Virus record (IMG/VR): IMGVR_UViG_3300032308_002246
Span: 62,001 to 126,000 of that record
Reading direction: 5' to 3' (one strand)
Source: a virus
DNA: 64,000 bases
Shown here: piece by piece, positions 18,308-29,000 of the stretch
How the letters are laid out: each line of letters starts with the position of its first letter
Position numbering within the stretch: position 1 is the first letter of the stretch
The notes under the pieces: model-generated
Told to the model about the DNA's origin: nothing
Databases searched by the model: none
Seen by the model: the letters and a program-made list of their open reading frames with translations, nothing else
Translations under genes and position numbers: made by a program

Positions 18308-20866
18308 TTACTGCGAAGGAGACTCTTCGTAGCCGTCAATAATTGAACCAATTCTTGATGTAAGTTTTTCCCCTGTTGTCGACCAACTGTATGTCTTATT
18401 ATTTTTAAAATCTGTATATGTGTAACCAAATGGATTTGAGCGAATACTTGGGTCGTCAATGTTTTTGTCAACTTCAAGCGTTTTCATTACAAGGTCGTAT
18501 CCGGCGGCCCGTATTTTCTTCCTTGTTTTTTCTGAACTTTCGGCAATGTTTTCAGATAGTAGTCTGAGCATTTTTACAGCATTTTCTCTGTTTAGTGAGA
18601 TTCTGTTTGACAAGTAACCATTGTTTATCAACCCAAAATCATTTGCCATAAAAGCAAATCCAAACCAGTCTCGCATCTCTGTGTCAGTCATTGGGCCTTC
18701 TGGGACTCCGTCTGAGCCGTTACTCAAAACACCTGACCCAAGAAGCGAGTTGACCTTGTGAACTGGGTTTGAAAGAGACCCTTTTCCTCCGGAAATTTGC
18801 TCCCACAAAGGCACTCCTGTAGTTTCTGATAGATATCCAGGAAAATTGTTTTCCAATGTTTTGTTGGACATTGAACCAATCGGACCAGGCTCAATAAAAG
18901 GTGCAACGCCGGTTTTTGATTTTGAACCACTAAAGCTGACTTGTCTTTCCTCTAGAAGCTTGAAGAAGTTTTTTAAGTCTTCATAAGCAGGGAACGCTTG
19001 TGCATAGTCTGAATCCTTGCCCAATCTTTCAATCATTTGCTCAGCAACAGATTCTCTTTCGTCTTGCGAGATAGACCAAAGTAGCGGTGGATTTTGTCCT
19101 ATTTCAATTTTCCACCCATCAAGAGTTGATGTTATCTTTACACCGTTGTTTTTGCTGATTTTTTTGTTTGAACCGCTAAAGTAATTTTCAAAATTGTTAT
19201 AATTTATTAGTTCTTCATCTACGCCATTTATCCCCATGAAGTAGATGCCGGCTCTGCGCATATCAAAGGCCTTATATTGTTCTTTTGCTGGATTTTTGCT
19301 ATCGCCCTTTAAGACCAACATCATGTAGTCAGCCGGTGTTCTGCCCAATAGTCCATACCCAGTTTTTTCTAGCAGTTCATTTTTTTTGAAGTTTTCATCA
19401 AGATGATTTTCAATTAATGGCTGTATGTCATTAGCCATTAACCAAAAATCAAACCAGTCAACTGGCTCTCCGTCAGTAAAACTGCTAAATCCAAACACAT
19501 CGCCGTATTGATTGTTTTTCAAAGACTGTCCGTCAGCGTCTGCTCCCTTTGGGCTAGATGAAATCCAGGAATGAAGTGGGTTTGCCGAAATTGATGTTCC
19601 AAATTTTTTTCTTTGGTTCACAACTCCATTTGCAAGGTCGGTATTAAGAAGTTGGTTCAAAGATGAAATTTTGCCAACAGGACTATTTTGTTCTTGTATT
19701 TCGTACTTGAGTTGCTTTATGTTATTTACGTCTCCAGGGTTATCCCAGTAGTCATTGTGGTTAAACTTAATCCCACCATCCGCCAGTGATTGCTGCATAA
19801 GCAATAGGGATTCAAACTCTTTTTTCAGTCCTAGAATTTGGGCGGACCTCGTCATCTTCCATATTCTCGTGGGGTAGGCCAACCAAGGGTCTTGTCCAGC
19901 ATCCCAATTTATGTCTTCAATATACGTGGATGTTTCCACATCCCATCCAAGGGCAAGAGCATTTATTTTTATTGCCTCTGCGACATTTTTCAAAAACCTT
20001 CTATTTTTTTTGAGTCTTTTCAGCGGCTTTCCAGCGATATTGTATTTTTCTCCATAAGCACCACTGCCTCTATCGATTGGGAACATCCACCAGTCGTAGT
20101 GGTCGTTATGTATTTTGCTCCATTGAGAAGAATCTGCTAGCTGTCTGTGTTTGGCTAGTTCAAGGGCTTGGTGGGTTATTACAAACCTGTCACCACCGTA
20201 TGGGGTTGTGTTTATAAATCTTGCTCTTGGAATTGTGCTTTTAGGCAGTATCGAAGACGGTCTTTGGTAATTTGAAAGTATGTCTGACTGTGGTTCAAAG
20301 TCTTCCTGGCTATCCATGGTTTCGTAAAAGTTTGGGGGAGGAAACTCGTACGACTCTTCAAAGTTTGGGTCTAGACCAGCATCCTCAAGATATGCACGCC
20401 AGGCATCGTTGTAGTCAATCTCAAGTTCTTCTTCTTCAAAATCAGTCAAGTTATTTCCAACTTCAAGAGAACTCATATCGTCAAATTCAAAATCGTCAAA
20501 TAGTTCATCTTGCCCAAAAAGCGATGGTTGAGATTGGTCGTCTATATCAAACTCGGCATCAGCTACTGGTTCATCTTTTGAAACTGCACGGTTTACAAAA
20601 TCTCTAGCTTTTCTTCTTTTTGACCTATTGTTCTCCATCTGCCCGACTGGACCGCCTGGGGTTGGGTCAATCACTCCACGTCCACGATTTATGAACGGAA
20701 CACCCTCAAGAACATAGGGGTCGTTGTCTGCGTTTCGTGCAGTACTTGGGTCAAGATTTCTTCCAGCAGAACCTATGGGCATGCCAATAGCTTTAACGCC
20801 TAAGTTGGCATTAATTTTTCTATTTGCTCTGTTTCCAGATTCTCTGATTTCAGTTGGTTCGGCCAT
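18308..20866 (-). CDS. 852-aa cluster protein with EF-hand-like loop and duplicated DWF-MAND segment
   Basis: Residues about 27-77 hold an IGMPIG...NADNDPYVLEG...NRGRGVIDPTPG module that runs directly into the first GPVGQM motif (72-77). Further motifs are SPVGKI (about 395) and GPIGSM (about 661). An acidic region (100-190) follows the first. About residues 225-330 include HYDWWMFPIDRGSG and GWDVETSTY, a conserved-looking but unnamed domain. Two segments, PVDWFDFWLMANDI and MRDWFGFAFMANDF, about 255 residues apart, begin corresponding parts of an internal duplication, each preceded by a Ser/Gly-rich stretch. No enzymatic motif is recognised. The gene starts 14 bases after the upstream stop with GGTGG as ribosome site. 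It is probably a cargo or structural virion protein like its neighbours. Confidence 0.85.
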   Translation of the reverse strand: MAEPTEIRESGNRANRKINANLGVKAIGMPIGSAGRNLDPSTARNADNDPYVLEGVPFINRGRGVIDPTPGGPVGQMENNRSKRRKARDFVNRAVSKDEPVADAEFDIDDQSQPSLFGQDELFDDFEFDDMSSLEVGNNLTDFEEEELEIDYNDAWRAYLEDAGLDPNFEESYEFPPPNFYETMDSQEDFEPQSDILSNYQRPSSILPKSTIPRARFINTTPYGGDRFVITHQALELAKHRQLADSSQWSKIHNDHYDWWMFPIDRGSGAYGEKYNIAGKPLKRLKKNRRFLKNVAEAIKINALALGWDVETSTYIEDINWDAGQDPWLAYPTRIWKMTRSAQILGLKKEFESLLLMQQSLADGGIKFNHNDYWDNPGDVNNIKQLKYEIQEQNSPVGKISSLNQLLNTDLANGVVNQRKKFGTSISANPLHSWISSSPKGADADGQSLKNNQYGDVFGFSSFTDGEPVDWFDFWLMANDIQPLIENHLDENFKKNELLEKTGYGLLGRTPADYMMLVLKGDSKNPAKEQYKAFDMRRAGIYFMGINGVDEELINYNNFENYFSGSNKKISKNNGVKITSTLDGWKIEIGQNPPLLWSISQDERESVAEQMIERLGKDSDYAQAFPAYEDLKNFFKLLEERQVSFSGSKSKTGVAPFIEPGPIGSMSNKTLENNFPGYLSETTGVPLWEQISGGKGSLSNPVHKVNSLLGSGVLSNGSDGVPEGPMTDTEMRDWFGFAFMANDFGLINNGYLSNRISLNRENAVKMLRLLSENIAESSEKTRKKIRAAGYDLVMKTLEVDKNIDDPSIRSNPFGYTYTDFKNNKTYSWSTTGEKLTSRIGSIIDGYEESPSQ

Positions 20867-20880
20867 GCCGCACCACCGAA

Positions 20881-22380
20881 CTAGTTGAGCTCTGTTTGAG
20901 GCTTTGATTCGTCTTGGCTGTTAGAAAAACCCTCTTCAGCCGCAATCATTTCAAACTCAAGAAGCGTTGAAAGGAAATTATCTGCTGCAGACTTTTCTCC
21001 AGTTTCAAATCTCTTTTTAGTTTCTTCATCAACCCAGCCATCTGGAATGATATTTTCAAGACCCAGTGCCATTGCTCTTTTCATGATATGCATCTTTGCA
21101 ACATCACTCTTTGAGCGTTCCCATGCCATGATTGCATTTCTTAGGTCCATCTCGTTAGCAATTGGGAACTTACCGTCTTCCATTGCTTCGCCAGACTCTG
21201 ACATTTCTTTCTTTTGAATGTCGCTATAAGAACGCTTCAGAGCAATTTCAGCAGCTTCGGCTTCGATTGCGAGAGCTTCGTCTTGAGTGTACTCGTCGTA
21301 CCCAAGAACATCGCCATCAAGCGAAACGAACACATCGTAGGACTTTCCGTCAATGCCTTCAATTTCTACTGCGTATGCGTCAAAGCCCTCAAAAATGTCT
21401 GCTTCAACAGCTACAACATCGCCCTGAATGCTCTTTGTTGCGATACCGGCAGCTTCGCTAAATGAAATTAGATTTGTTGGCTGAAAACCAGATTTAACCT
21501 GCAGAACTTCTTCGTTCAACATGTGCCAGCCCATAACTTCGCCGGTTGAACCGTCAAAGAAGATTTCAATTGGCTTTCCGTCTTTTCTTTCAACATCAAC
21601 AACAAACATATCAGCGACATCTGAATAGCCAGAATCAAGAACCTTGCCGCTAAACATGTCTTCAGCTCTACCTTCAATTTCAAGTAAAGCTGGCATGTCG
21701 CCTTCTTTAACACAGCCGCCTGGGCAGTTGTCGCAAATTCCAGATGCACCTGGATAAACCTTACGCTCAATTGCGCATACGAATACATCAGAGCCAAAGT
21801 CTTCAGACTTATAACCCATGCTTCTTAGTCTTCTGTTCTCCATCATCTGACGATTTGGTATTTCGTCTTCTTGCTCTGGCATTTCTTCATCAAGCTCTTC
21901 TTCTTCAACGAGCTCTTCTTCTGCCATCGGAGCCATCTGTCTTTTTCTTTTTGGAGCCGAACGCATGGCGAGCATTTCATCCATGTCGTCGTCCATCTCC
22001 GTTTCGTCGTCTTCAATGTCCATGTCCTCTTCGTCCATGTCCATTTCTTCGTCGTCCATTTCTTCTTCGTCATCTTCTTGGACGTCGTGTTCTTCATCTT
22101 GGTAGACATCGCCATAAGCTCTCATGGCTGCCTTTTCTTCTGCCATTTCCATTTCCATCATTGGCTTCTTTTTCTTTTTTGGCATTGGGGCAGGCATGTC
22201 TTCATCCATTTCCATGACTGCATCGTCCATCATCTTCATGGAAACAGCCATAGCTCCGCATTTGCCACAGACCTTGTCTCCAGCTTTATAACCACACTCG
22301 GAAGAATCAAGACCTTTTGCACACTGAACAAGTTCTCCGTCAGCATCAATTTTTACCATAGGACCGTCACCCATTGCCAT
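20881..22380 (-). CDS. 499-aa acidic Cys-cluster protein with PepSY-like and DUF6582-like parts
   Basis: A strong AAGGAG ribosome site precedes the ATG. Residues 20-41 contain four cysteines (C20, C29, C38, C41) in a zinc-ribbon-like pattern. A very acidic Met/Asp/Glu-rich stretch follows (about 85-180). A second Cys group (ICDNCPGGC) lies near 215. About residues 225-360 are two strand-helix units rich in DGK and DG-V turns, which resemble PepSY domains. The C-terminus (about 425-470) has FPIANEMDLRNAIMAW...MGLGL-like sequence ending in IPDGW, matching the C-terminus of the 166-aa protein two genes upstream and the DUF6582 family as I recall it. The long acidic stretch is reminiscent of scaffold or decoration proteins, but this cannot be decided; it does not look like an HK97-fold capsid protein. 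Confidence 0.85.
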   Translation of the reverse strand: MAMGDGPMVKIDADGELVQCAKGLDSSECGYKAGDKVCGKCGAMAVSMKMMDDAVMEMDEDMPAPMPKKKKKPMMEMEMAEEKAAMRAYGDVYQDEEHDVQEDDEEEMDDEEMDMDEEDMDIEDDETEMDDDMDEMLAMRSAPKRKRQMAPMAEEELVEEEELDEEMPEQEDEIPNRQMMENRRLRSMGYKSEDFGSDVFVCAIERKVYPGASGICDNCPGGCVKEGDMPALLEIEGRAEDMFSGKVLDSGYSDVADMFVVDVERKDGKPIEIFFDGSTGEVMGWHMLNEEVLQVKSGFQPTNLISFSEAAGIATKSIQGDVVAVEADIFEGFDAYAVEIEGIDGKSYDVFVSLDGDVLGYDEYTQDEALAIEAEAAEIALKRSYSDIQKKEMSESGEAMEDGKFPIANEMDLRNAIMAWERSKSDVAKMHIMKRAMALGLENIIPDGWVDEETKKRFETGEKSAADNFLSTLLEFEMIAAEEGFSNSQDESKPQTELN

Positions 22381-22573
22381 TTTTTTGCTCCTTGTATTGC
22401 ATGGTTGTCGAAAGACAACCCTTTGGGCTCATGCATCCACCACACGGAAACTGGCGCTTTTCGCCAGCAACAATGCACTGATACTTTGCCTTAGAACTGT
22501 TTTCTTTAGTAGGTTTAGCATAACCCATAACAGGGTTCTTGCGGTTGTACCCACTTTTTCTTTCTGTATTCAT
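22367..22573 (-). CDS. Small Cys-rich protein (68 aa)
   Basis: It lies 4 bases after the 166-aa gene, and its last codons overlap the start of the 499-aa gene by 14 bases, typical of this operon. The product is basic, and its C33, C44, C47 and C53 (QFPCGGC...GC) could bind one zinc ion. The ribosome site is weak, so it may be translated by coupling. The downstream protein also starts with a four-Cys cluster, hinting at a shared metal-binding theme. Function unknown. Confidence 0.65.
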   Translation of the reverse strand: MNTERKSGYNRKNPVMGYAKPTKENSSKAKYQCIVAGEKRQFPCGGCMSPKGCLSTTMQYKEQKNGNG

Positions 22574-22577
22574 AAAA

Positions 22578-23078
22578 CTATTTACTTCTGTTTTTCCATT
22601 TTTCCGGAATCATGTCTTGCCGCCCCAAAGATATGGCTCTTTTTATTATGTGCTTTTTTGCTCTGGCCTTGTTTTTTGCTCGACCATAAGCATAAATTGC
22701 GTTCTCTAAATCTGATTCATTTTCAATTGGGTATGAGCCATCAGGTAATGCCATCCCGGTTTTTGCAAGCTTTTCACGTGATTCTTCGCTGAACAATCTT
22801 TTTTCATTTAAGTAAGAAAGCTCGTTCAATTTATTCACAAGTTCGTCAACCAAAAGTGGACCCATTGATTTAGCGTCAACAAGCACTACGCCTTTTTCGT
22901 TTGCAGATGACTCAAATCCGTATTTTTCTAGAATTTGGTCAACTTCTGTTTTGAGATTGAATATCTCCGACAATTCACTTTGGATAACAATTTCTTCTTG
23001 AAGCGTATTGTCAAGAGATTCAAGACTTTTTATTGACATTTCATATTTGTTTGTTTGAGTTGAAGTATATATTTTCAT
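22578..23078 (-). CDS. DUF6582-like C-terminal domain protein (166 aa)
   Basis: The N-terminal 100 residues are helical and charged. The C-terminal part (about 110-162) reads GSYPIENESDLENAIYAYGR followed by a KKHIIKRAISLGR helix and IPEKW. This is the motif I associate with the DUF6582 family and it recurs at the end of the 499-aa protein. The gene starts 6 bases after the giant protease gene, with GAGGG as ribosome site. In other phages this domain occurs on several head-region proteins, so a recruitment or packaging role is conceivable but unproven. Confidence 0.85.
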   Translation of the reverse strand: MKIYTSTQTNKYEMSIKSLESLDNTLQEEIVIQSELSEIFNLKTEVDQILEKYGFESSANEKGVVLVDAKSMGPLLVDELVNKLNELSYLNEKRLFSEESREKLAKTGMALPDGSYPIENESDLENAIYAYGRAKNKARAKKHIIKRAISLGRQDMIPEKWKNRSK

Positions 23079-23084
23079 ATGAAA

Positions 23085-26000
23085 TTACCCTCTATCTCGT
23101 GGAACCGTGATTCCAGGTATGTTGTATCTTGGGAAGTTGGATGAGTAAAGCCTTGTTGGGTCCTCAAGTGACACTCCGCTTCTCGTCTTTTCCATTGCAT
23201 CAATCTGTGAAACACCATCAACATCTCTGTTCTCAAGCATTTGCCTTCTGAGTTGCAGATAGAACCAGTTCCTTCGTTTTTGAAGCTTTGGAAGGTAAGA
23301 CACAAGCTTTCTTACTTCGGCTTTTTTCTTATCACGAGCATCTCCAGCATGTGTCCTCATTCTTGACAAATACTCAAGTCTTCCGATGATTGTGTCAAGG
23401 GCTGCGTCTGAAGCTGTCCATCCAGAGAAAAGCATGTATTCAGAAGCTTCTTCGGCACCACCATATGGAAGAACGGCATCACCTTCTTCGTACTCTCTTA
23501 TGGCGGCTTCCGCGTTGCCCTTTGTCACTCTTGCACCATTTCTTCTAACTGGGTCATTTGATACATATCTGCTCCCAGGTATTCTTCTCATTTCCCCAGC
23601 TGGCCCATCGTCAAATGGGAGTTCTGGCTGTTCGTTTTCAAAAACCCCAGATTCAATGATTGGGTTCTGGGGTTGCTCTTGTCTTTGTGGTGGGTTTTGT
23701 GAAGAAACCCGTGATGGGGCGAATGGATTAAATGTTCTGTCGTTTCTGTCCATTCTCTTAGCACCACTAAGAGCCTCAAGCCTGCTGTCAAAAGGACGGC
23801 TAGCCGTAACATTCCTGTTAGCCGTGTCAATTATCACCCACTTGCCATCTTGGGTTGGTTTTATGTCGTATCTTTGCGGAACAAAACGTCTGCCCATTGC
23901 GCCAACAGGACCACCATCGCCGCCGTCAGAACCATATGGAGGACTGTTGAACAACTTGTTAAGTTCTTCAATTTCACGCGCAGTGTCTACGTCAATGTCC
24001 GGTTCAGTCGTTTCTTGACCATATGAGAAATAACCAGCATAAGGTCCGCCAAGGTCATCTATTTCTTCTACTGAGCGTTCATTGCCATTTGCATCGTAAA
24101 GTATGTTCTTGTTTCTTTCGGTTGCTGATTGGAACCAATCAGAAAATCCATCTCCAAGCTCTGCTCTTCTTCTTGCAATAAGTCTCTCAAATGTCTTGCG
24201 TCTATCGTTCTGAATCATCCGCTCAGCTCTCTCAAACGGGGTCATCAAAGCTGCCATACGTGCCTCAAGTATTTCTTTACCCTTTTTGGAGTAATCAACA
24301 ACTTGATTTGCAGATATATCTAAATCTCCGGCGACAGAAAGAATATCGTAAGGCATTCCATCCATCTCGCCCATTTCATCTCCACTCATTTGTGAGTCAA
24401 ATATTCTTTGCGTGAGGTAGTGATGAATATCAATTAAGTCATCGTCTGTCGGATTTTCCCAATCCCTGTCTTCAATCGTAGAAAATCTTTTTCCAATTTG
24501 TTCTGCAACAATTTTCCAGTTGTCGTCGCCGTAAACCTCGTAGAGCCTTCTGTCAACATGCCTACTACCGCTAATTGGGTTTTCAGGCATTGAACCAGAA
24601 GACATAAGCCCAACTGGACCTTGAGGGGGATTCTGTTGTATTTCTCTAATCGCGGCTTGTGCGTCTTCTGAGTCAAAGTATCTTCTTTGAATTTCTCTAC
24701 CAACAGATTTTAGCTCTTTCATAATTGCAGATTTAGCGGCTCTGTCTTTTCGATGCGGTCTTCCATATGAACCGAATAGCTTTTCCATTGCATCGTTCCA
24801 TGCGCTCACAAGTTCATCATCAGACATATCTGAAACATTTTTGCCAGACATTGCCCCAATAGGTCCAAAATCATCATAAGAAAGATTCATCTCCCTGTAG
24901 GCATAGTCTATATTTTTAATCAACTGCCTTGGGCTCATGTCTGAGTCAATGCGCATTTCAAGTTCATCAAATGTAATGTCTCCAGATTCAAGCTGACTTA
25001 TAATTTCATCAACGGCATCAAGTGAGCGTATTTCATTTGCTCTTTCTCTATCTACAACATTTAGTCTTCGTCTTATATTTTGCTGACTGGTTGAATGTCT
25101 CTGAGCAAGCTGCGCTATTGCTTGTCCCTCTGGCACCGATGAAAGCAAATCTGTCAATTCGTTGTAAATCTGAATGTTGTATGAATCGTCAATTTTTCTT
25201 TCTTCTGTATCTCTAGGTCTTACATACCTTCCCATTTTCCCAAAAGGAGAAGAATTCATTTCTGGGTCAAATGGCATTGTCCCAGAAATCTCGTATTCAC
25301 CATTTTCAAGCCTCGTAATAGAAACACCAAACTCATCCACATATGGACCATTTGCAGTTTTCATTATTCTCTCAAGTGCGGCGTATCTGTCTAAGACATC
25401 GTTAAGCTGCGAGTCATTCCTGTTAGCAGAATTAAGTATTCTAGAAAGCAATCTTTGCGATTCAGCTTTTCTTTGTGCATTCGGCATTGACGCATATGTT
25501 GAATCGTGCTTATTTGGTTTCCAAAATTCAGTTGGAGAATAGTTTGGAACACGTGCGGCGTTCAATCCCAGTGAACCAACCGGGCCGGTATCAAAGCTAT
25601 TAATTTGATTTTGTCTACTTGCTCTAGCAAGTTTTTCTTTGGCTCTGTTGTAGGCTGCAATATCTGAAGCACTTGACACCGCAAAACTTCTTCTGTCTCC
25701 GCCAATTCGACGGCTCAATTCATCTAGTGAATACGGCAGAGATGTTGGTATTGGTTCTGCAGTTGACCTAACGGCAATCATGTATGGGTCAAATATCTTT
25801 CGTTGGCCATCTGCTTTGTCTGTTGCATGTAGAGATACATTGCCGTCTGCATTTTTGACAAACTTGACAAGTTCAACTGCGTAAACTTTATTTCCGTATG
25901 GGAACTCTGCGTCAATCACATCCCTGTCTGCTGTTGCCAGCGTATTTGCAACGGTTCCTTGATTATCGTCAAGAGATATGAACAAAGTTCTGTCTCGTGC

Positions 26001-29000
26001 ACCCCTTCTGAGCGCAGTTGTCTGAGCAACGATATCAGCAGTTCTTTTCTGCCTCTCTGTTTGTCTTTCCTTTGGTCTGGCTTGCTCCTCACGTGGTGGA
26101 GTTCTTTCTTGCTGACCGGGCTGTTCCTCTCTTGGTCTTCTGTTGCCTGAATCCTCTTCAGTGGGTCTGCTAGTTGATTCATTGCGAGGTCTGCGTTCAC
26201 CACGTGGTTCTCTGCGTGGTCTTCTTTGACCCGTCTCGTCTTGCGCCTCCGCCTCTGGTTTTGGTTTCTCAGACTTTCTTCCGTACATTCTGTCAGTTCT
26301 AAAATTCTTTTCCTTACCGTCTTTTTCATCAATGCCGACGATGTATGCGCCAAGAAGTTCGCCGTCTCTGCCAAAACGCTCTTCGTATCTTGGTTCGGTA
26401 ACTGTTCTTTTTTCTGGTCTGTCTGCATCTGGTTTTAGATATTCAAAAGAAATTCCAAGACCGGAATCGCTTGCATCATTTACTGCTTTTTTGATGTCTG
26501 ATTCGGTGAAGTTTTTGCCAAGTATTATTTCGGTATCTGTTTCAATAACAGGAGCAGATGAGTCAGAGCCAAGACCATAAAGGCCAAGCTTTTCATATTC
26601 CGCTTTTATCTCTTGTGCAGTTACTGTTTCCCCAGCCTTTGTCCTTATGTCTGCTTCAATTTCCCATGGCTTTGCCGAAATGAATACGCCATCTGTTGCT
26701 GGATGTCTTCCTCTTTGGGTTCTAATCTTTTCTGTAGTTTCATCAAAGATTTCACCAAGTTCTTCTTGTGGCCAGTCTTCATATGAGAACAGGTCCCCAG
26801 CTACTGGGTGATTCCATTTGACCAGATTGCCATTGTCGTCTTCTGCAACCAAAAATACTGGACCAGTAGAGTTTGAACCAACATTCTTGTGTTGATACTT
26901 AGTTATCTCTCCGGTCAACTTGTTTACATATGTAGAAACAAATTTTCCATCGTCTTCAACTTCTGATTTGTCTATGGCCGGTTCGCTAACTCCAACTGTT
27001 GGAGAGCTTGGTCTTGTAGAAGTTTGTCCAGTTTGTCTGGCAGCACGATTTTCTGCCATTCTTTGTTTTGTTAGGTTTCGTAGTCTGTCCCACTGCTCAG
27101 GCATCAAGCCACCATCAATGTCGTACCTATACAGAATTTTTTCAATCTCTGCATCATCCTGTTCAAGCATTCGTGCAGCATTTACTAAACGTTTTGCATC
27201 TTCTGGGTCTGCGCCAAGCAGTTCTCCAGTTTCCTTATTTACTTTAAGTACAGCTTCTTCTCCTGGCGCAAGAGTGTATCCACCATCTCCGCTTTCGAAC
27301 TTGTCAATCAATGACGATGCGTAAGACCACTGTCTATCTGAAAGACCGCCATTTTTTGCGTACTGGTAGTACATGTCGCTTAGAACTGAATAGTTCTTTT
27401 CTGGGCCAGTAAGGTCTTTTTTATCTTTTGAGTTTACTGTTGCTCTAAGAGCATCAAAATCTGGACTATTTCTAAGCGTGTGAATTTTTTCTATCACCGA
27501 AGGACCGAAGTCTGGAGTGTTTGGACTTTTAGTAACAGACAAGTCATCGCTACCTTGGAATCGCCACTTCCATGAGTCCATGGTCCAGAATTTTTCATCA
27601 GGTCCACTTTCAAGTCTTCTTAACTTTTTATTTCTGGCTACTCGTTTTGCATTTCTTTCATCCTCATCCCAGCTCTCAGACATATCAGAAGTTGCAAAAA
27701 CTGTACCGCCGAGCCTGAAGTAGGAAGGCTCGCCATCGTATCCAGCGCGGTCATTCCAAGAAACAACTCTCAAACCTTCTCTTGGAGAAGTTTGAATTGG
27801 TATAGGACGCAATTCTTCAGTTCCATCTGAGTTAAGGAATAAACCTTGTGGAAACATTTCATCGTCAAGGAACATTCCACGCTCAGCAGCTCTAGCCATT
27901 GCCTGAGCCTCAGTTTGAGTAACAAATGAATACTCTGGAGTATCAACAACCATGTAGTTGTATCCACCATCTTCTGCCAAAAGTTTTCTGCCCAACATTT
28001 CGTGCAGTTCTGGTTGGTTGAATCCACGCACTCTGCGGAGGTATGGCTTCTCCTGCATTGGAACACCGTCGGCAAGGTCTTCTGTAAAGTCGTATTCTTC
28101 TACTATTCCATCGTCTGCATTGGCATAAATTCGTACTTTTTTGTTCTGTCGAATCGCCATTGCACCAATCGGACCATCTGAAAGGTATTCGTTTATTTCA
28201 TTGTCTAGTTCTGTCTTGCCTATGTATTTTCTATACAGGCTGCCGTCGCTTGCATCTGCTTCAACAAAAAATCCTTCGTCGTCAACTCCGTATCTGGTGT
28301 TTGAAACGGATGGCGGCTTTGACGTTGAGCCATCTGCTTTTCTTAGAGTGCGCAAAGACTTTGTCAACCTTGAATCAACATCGTCAATTCTTAAATTGAA
28401 ATCTTTTGCAATATCTGCATTTGTTGCGCCGTAGAGTTTTTGAGACATTATGTCTCTATCTGTTCCATCAAGCAGGTAACCGTGTTCTCTCATCAGGTAG
28501 CGCATCTCAGAGCGCTCTGGGGTCTCTGTAGCAGAGAGAATGGTTGCTTGTGCTTTTACAATCTTTACAACATCATTTCTTGAAATATCGTTGTCTTTTG
28601 CTATTTGCTCAATTGATGAATTTCCAAAACTTGAGTAAACATTTCTCATCAGCTTTTCTGGGTATGAACTCTCTTCATTGTTGTCATTGCTGATGATTCT
28701 GTTTATTGCTTTTACTGCACCAGAAGGACCGTCTGGAGCGTTGATGCCGGAATAGGGTTCTCCGGTTACCGAGAAGTTACTCAAAAAGCTGTTTATTATG
28801 TTTGGAAGATACTCGTCAAGCTCTGCGTCATCAGAGTCGTTTTGTTTTAAGTAGCTCTTCTTACGACCGGTTGAGTCAAAAACTTCAGATGCAAAACCAT
28901 CCGGAAGAGCTCTTTCATACGAAGACATTCTGCCAACAGGGCCTGAGCCCAAACCTCTTTTGGCAATTTCTTTTCTTACTTCTTCTAATGTGTCTTCTCC

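Noticed and set aside
21744-22494. Overlapping plus-strand frames rich in His/Phe/Leu opposite the 499-aa gene
   Set aside because: They are the complement of the Asp/Glu/Met-rich acidic stretch, which generates long spurious frames.
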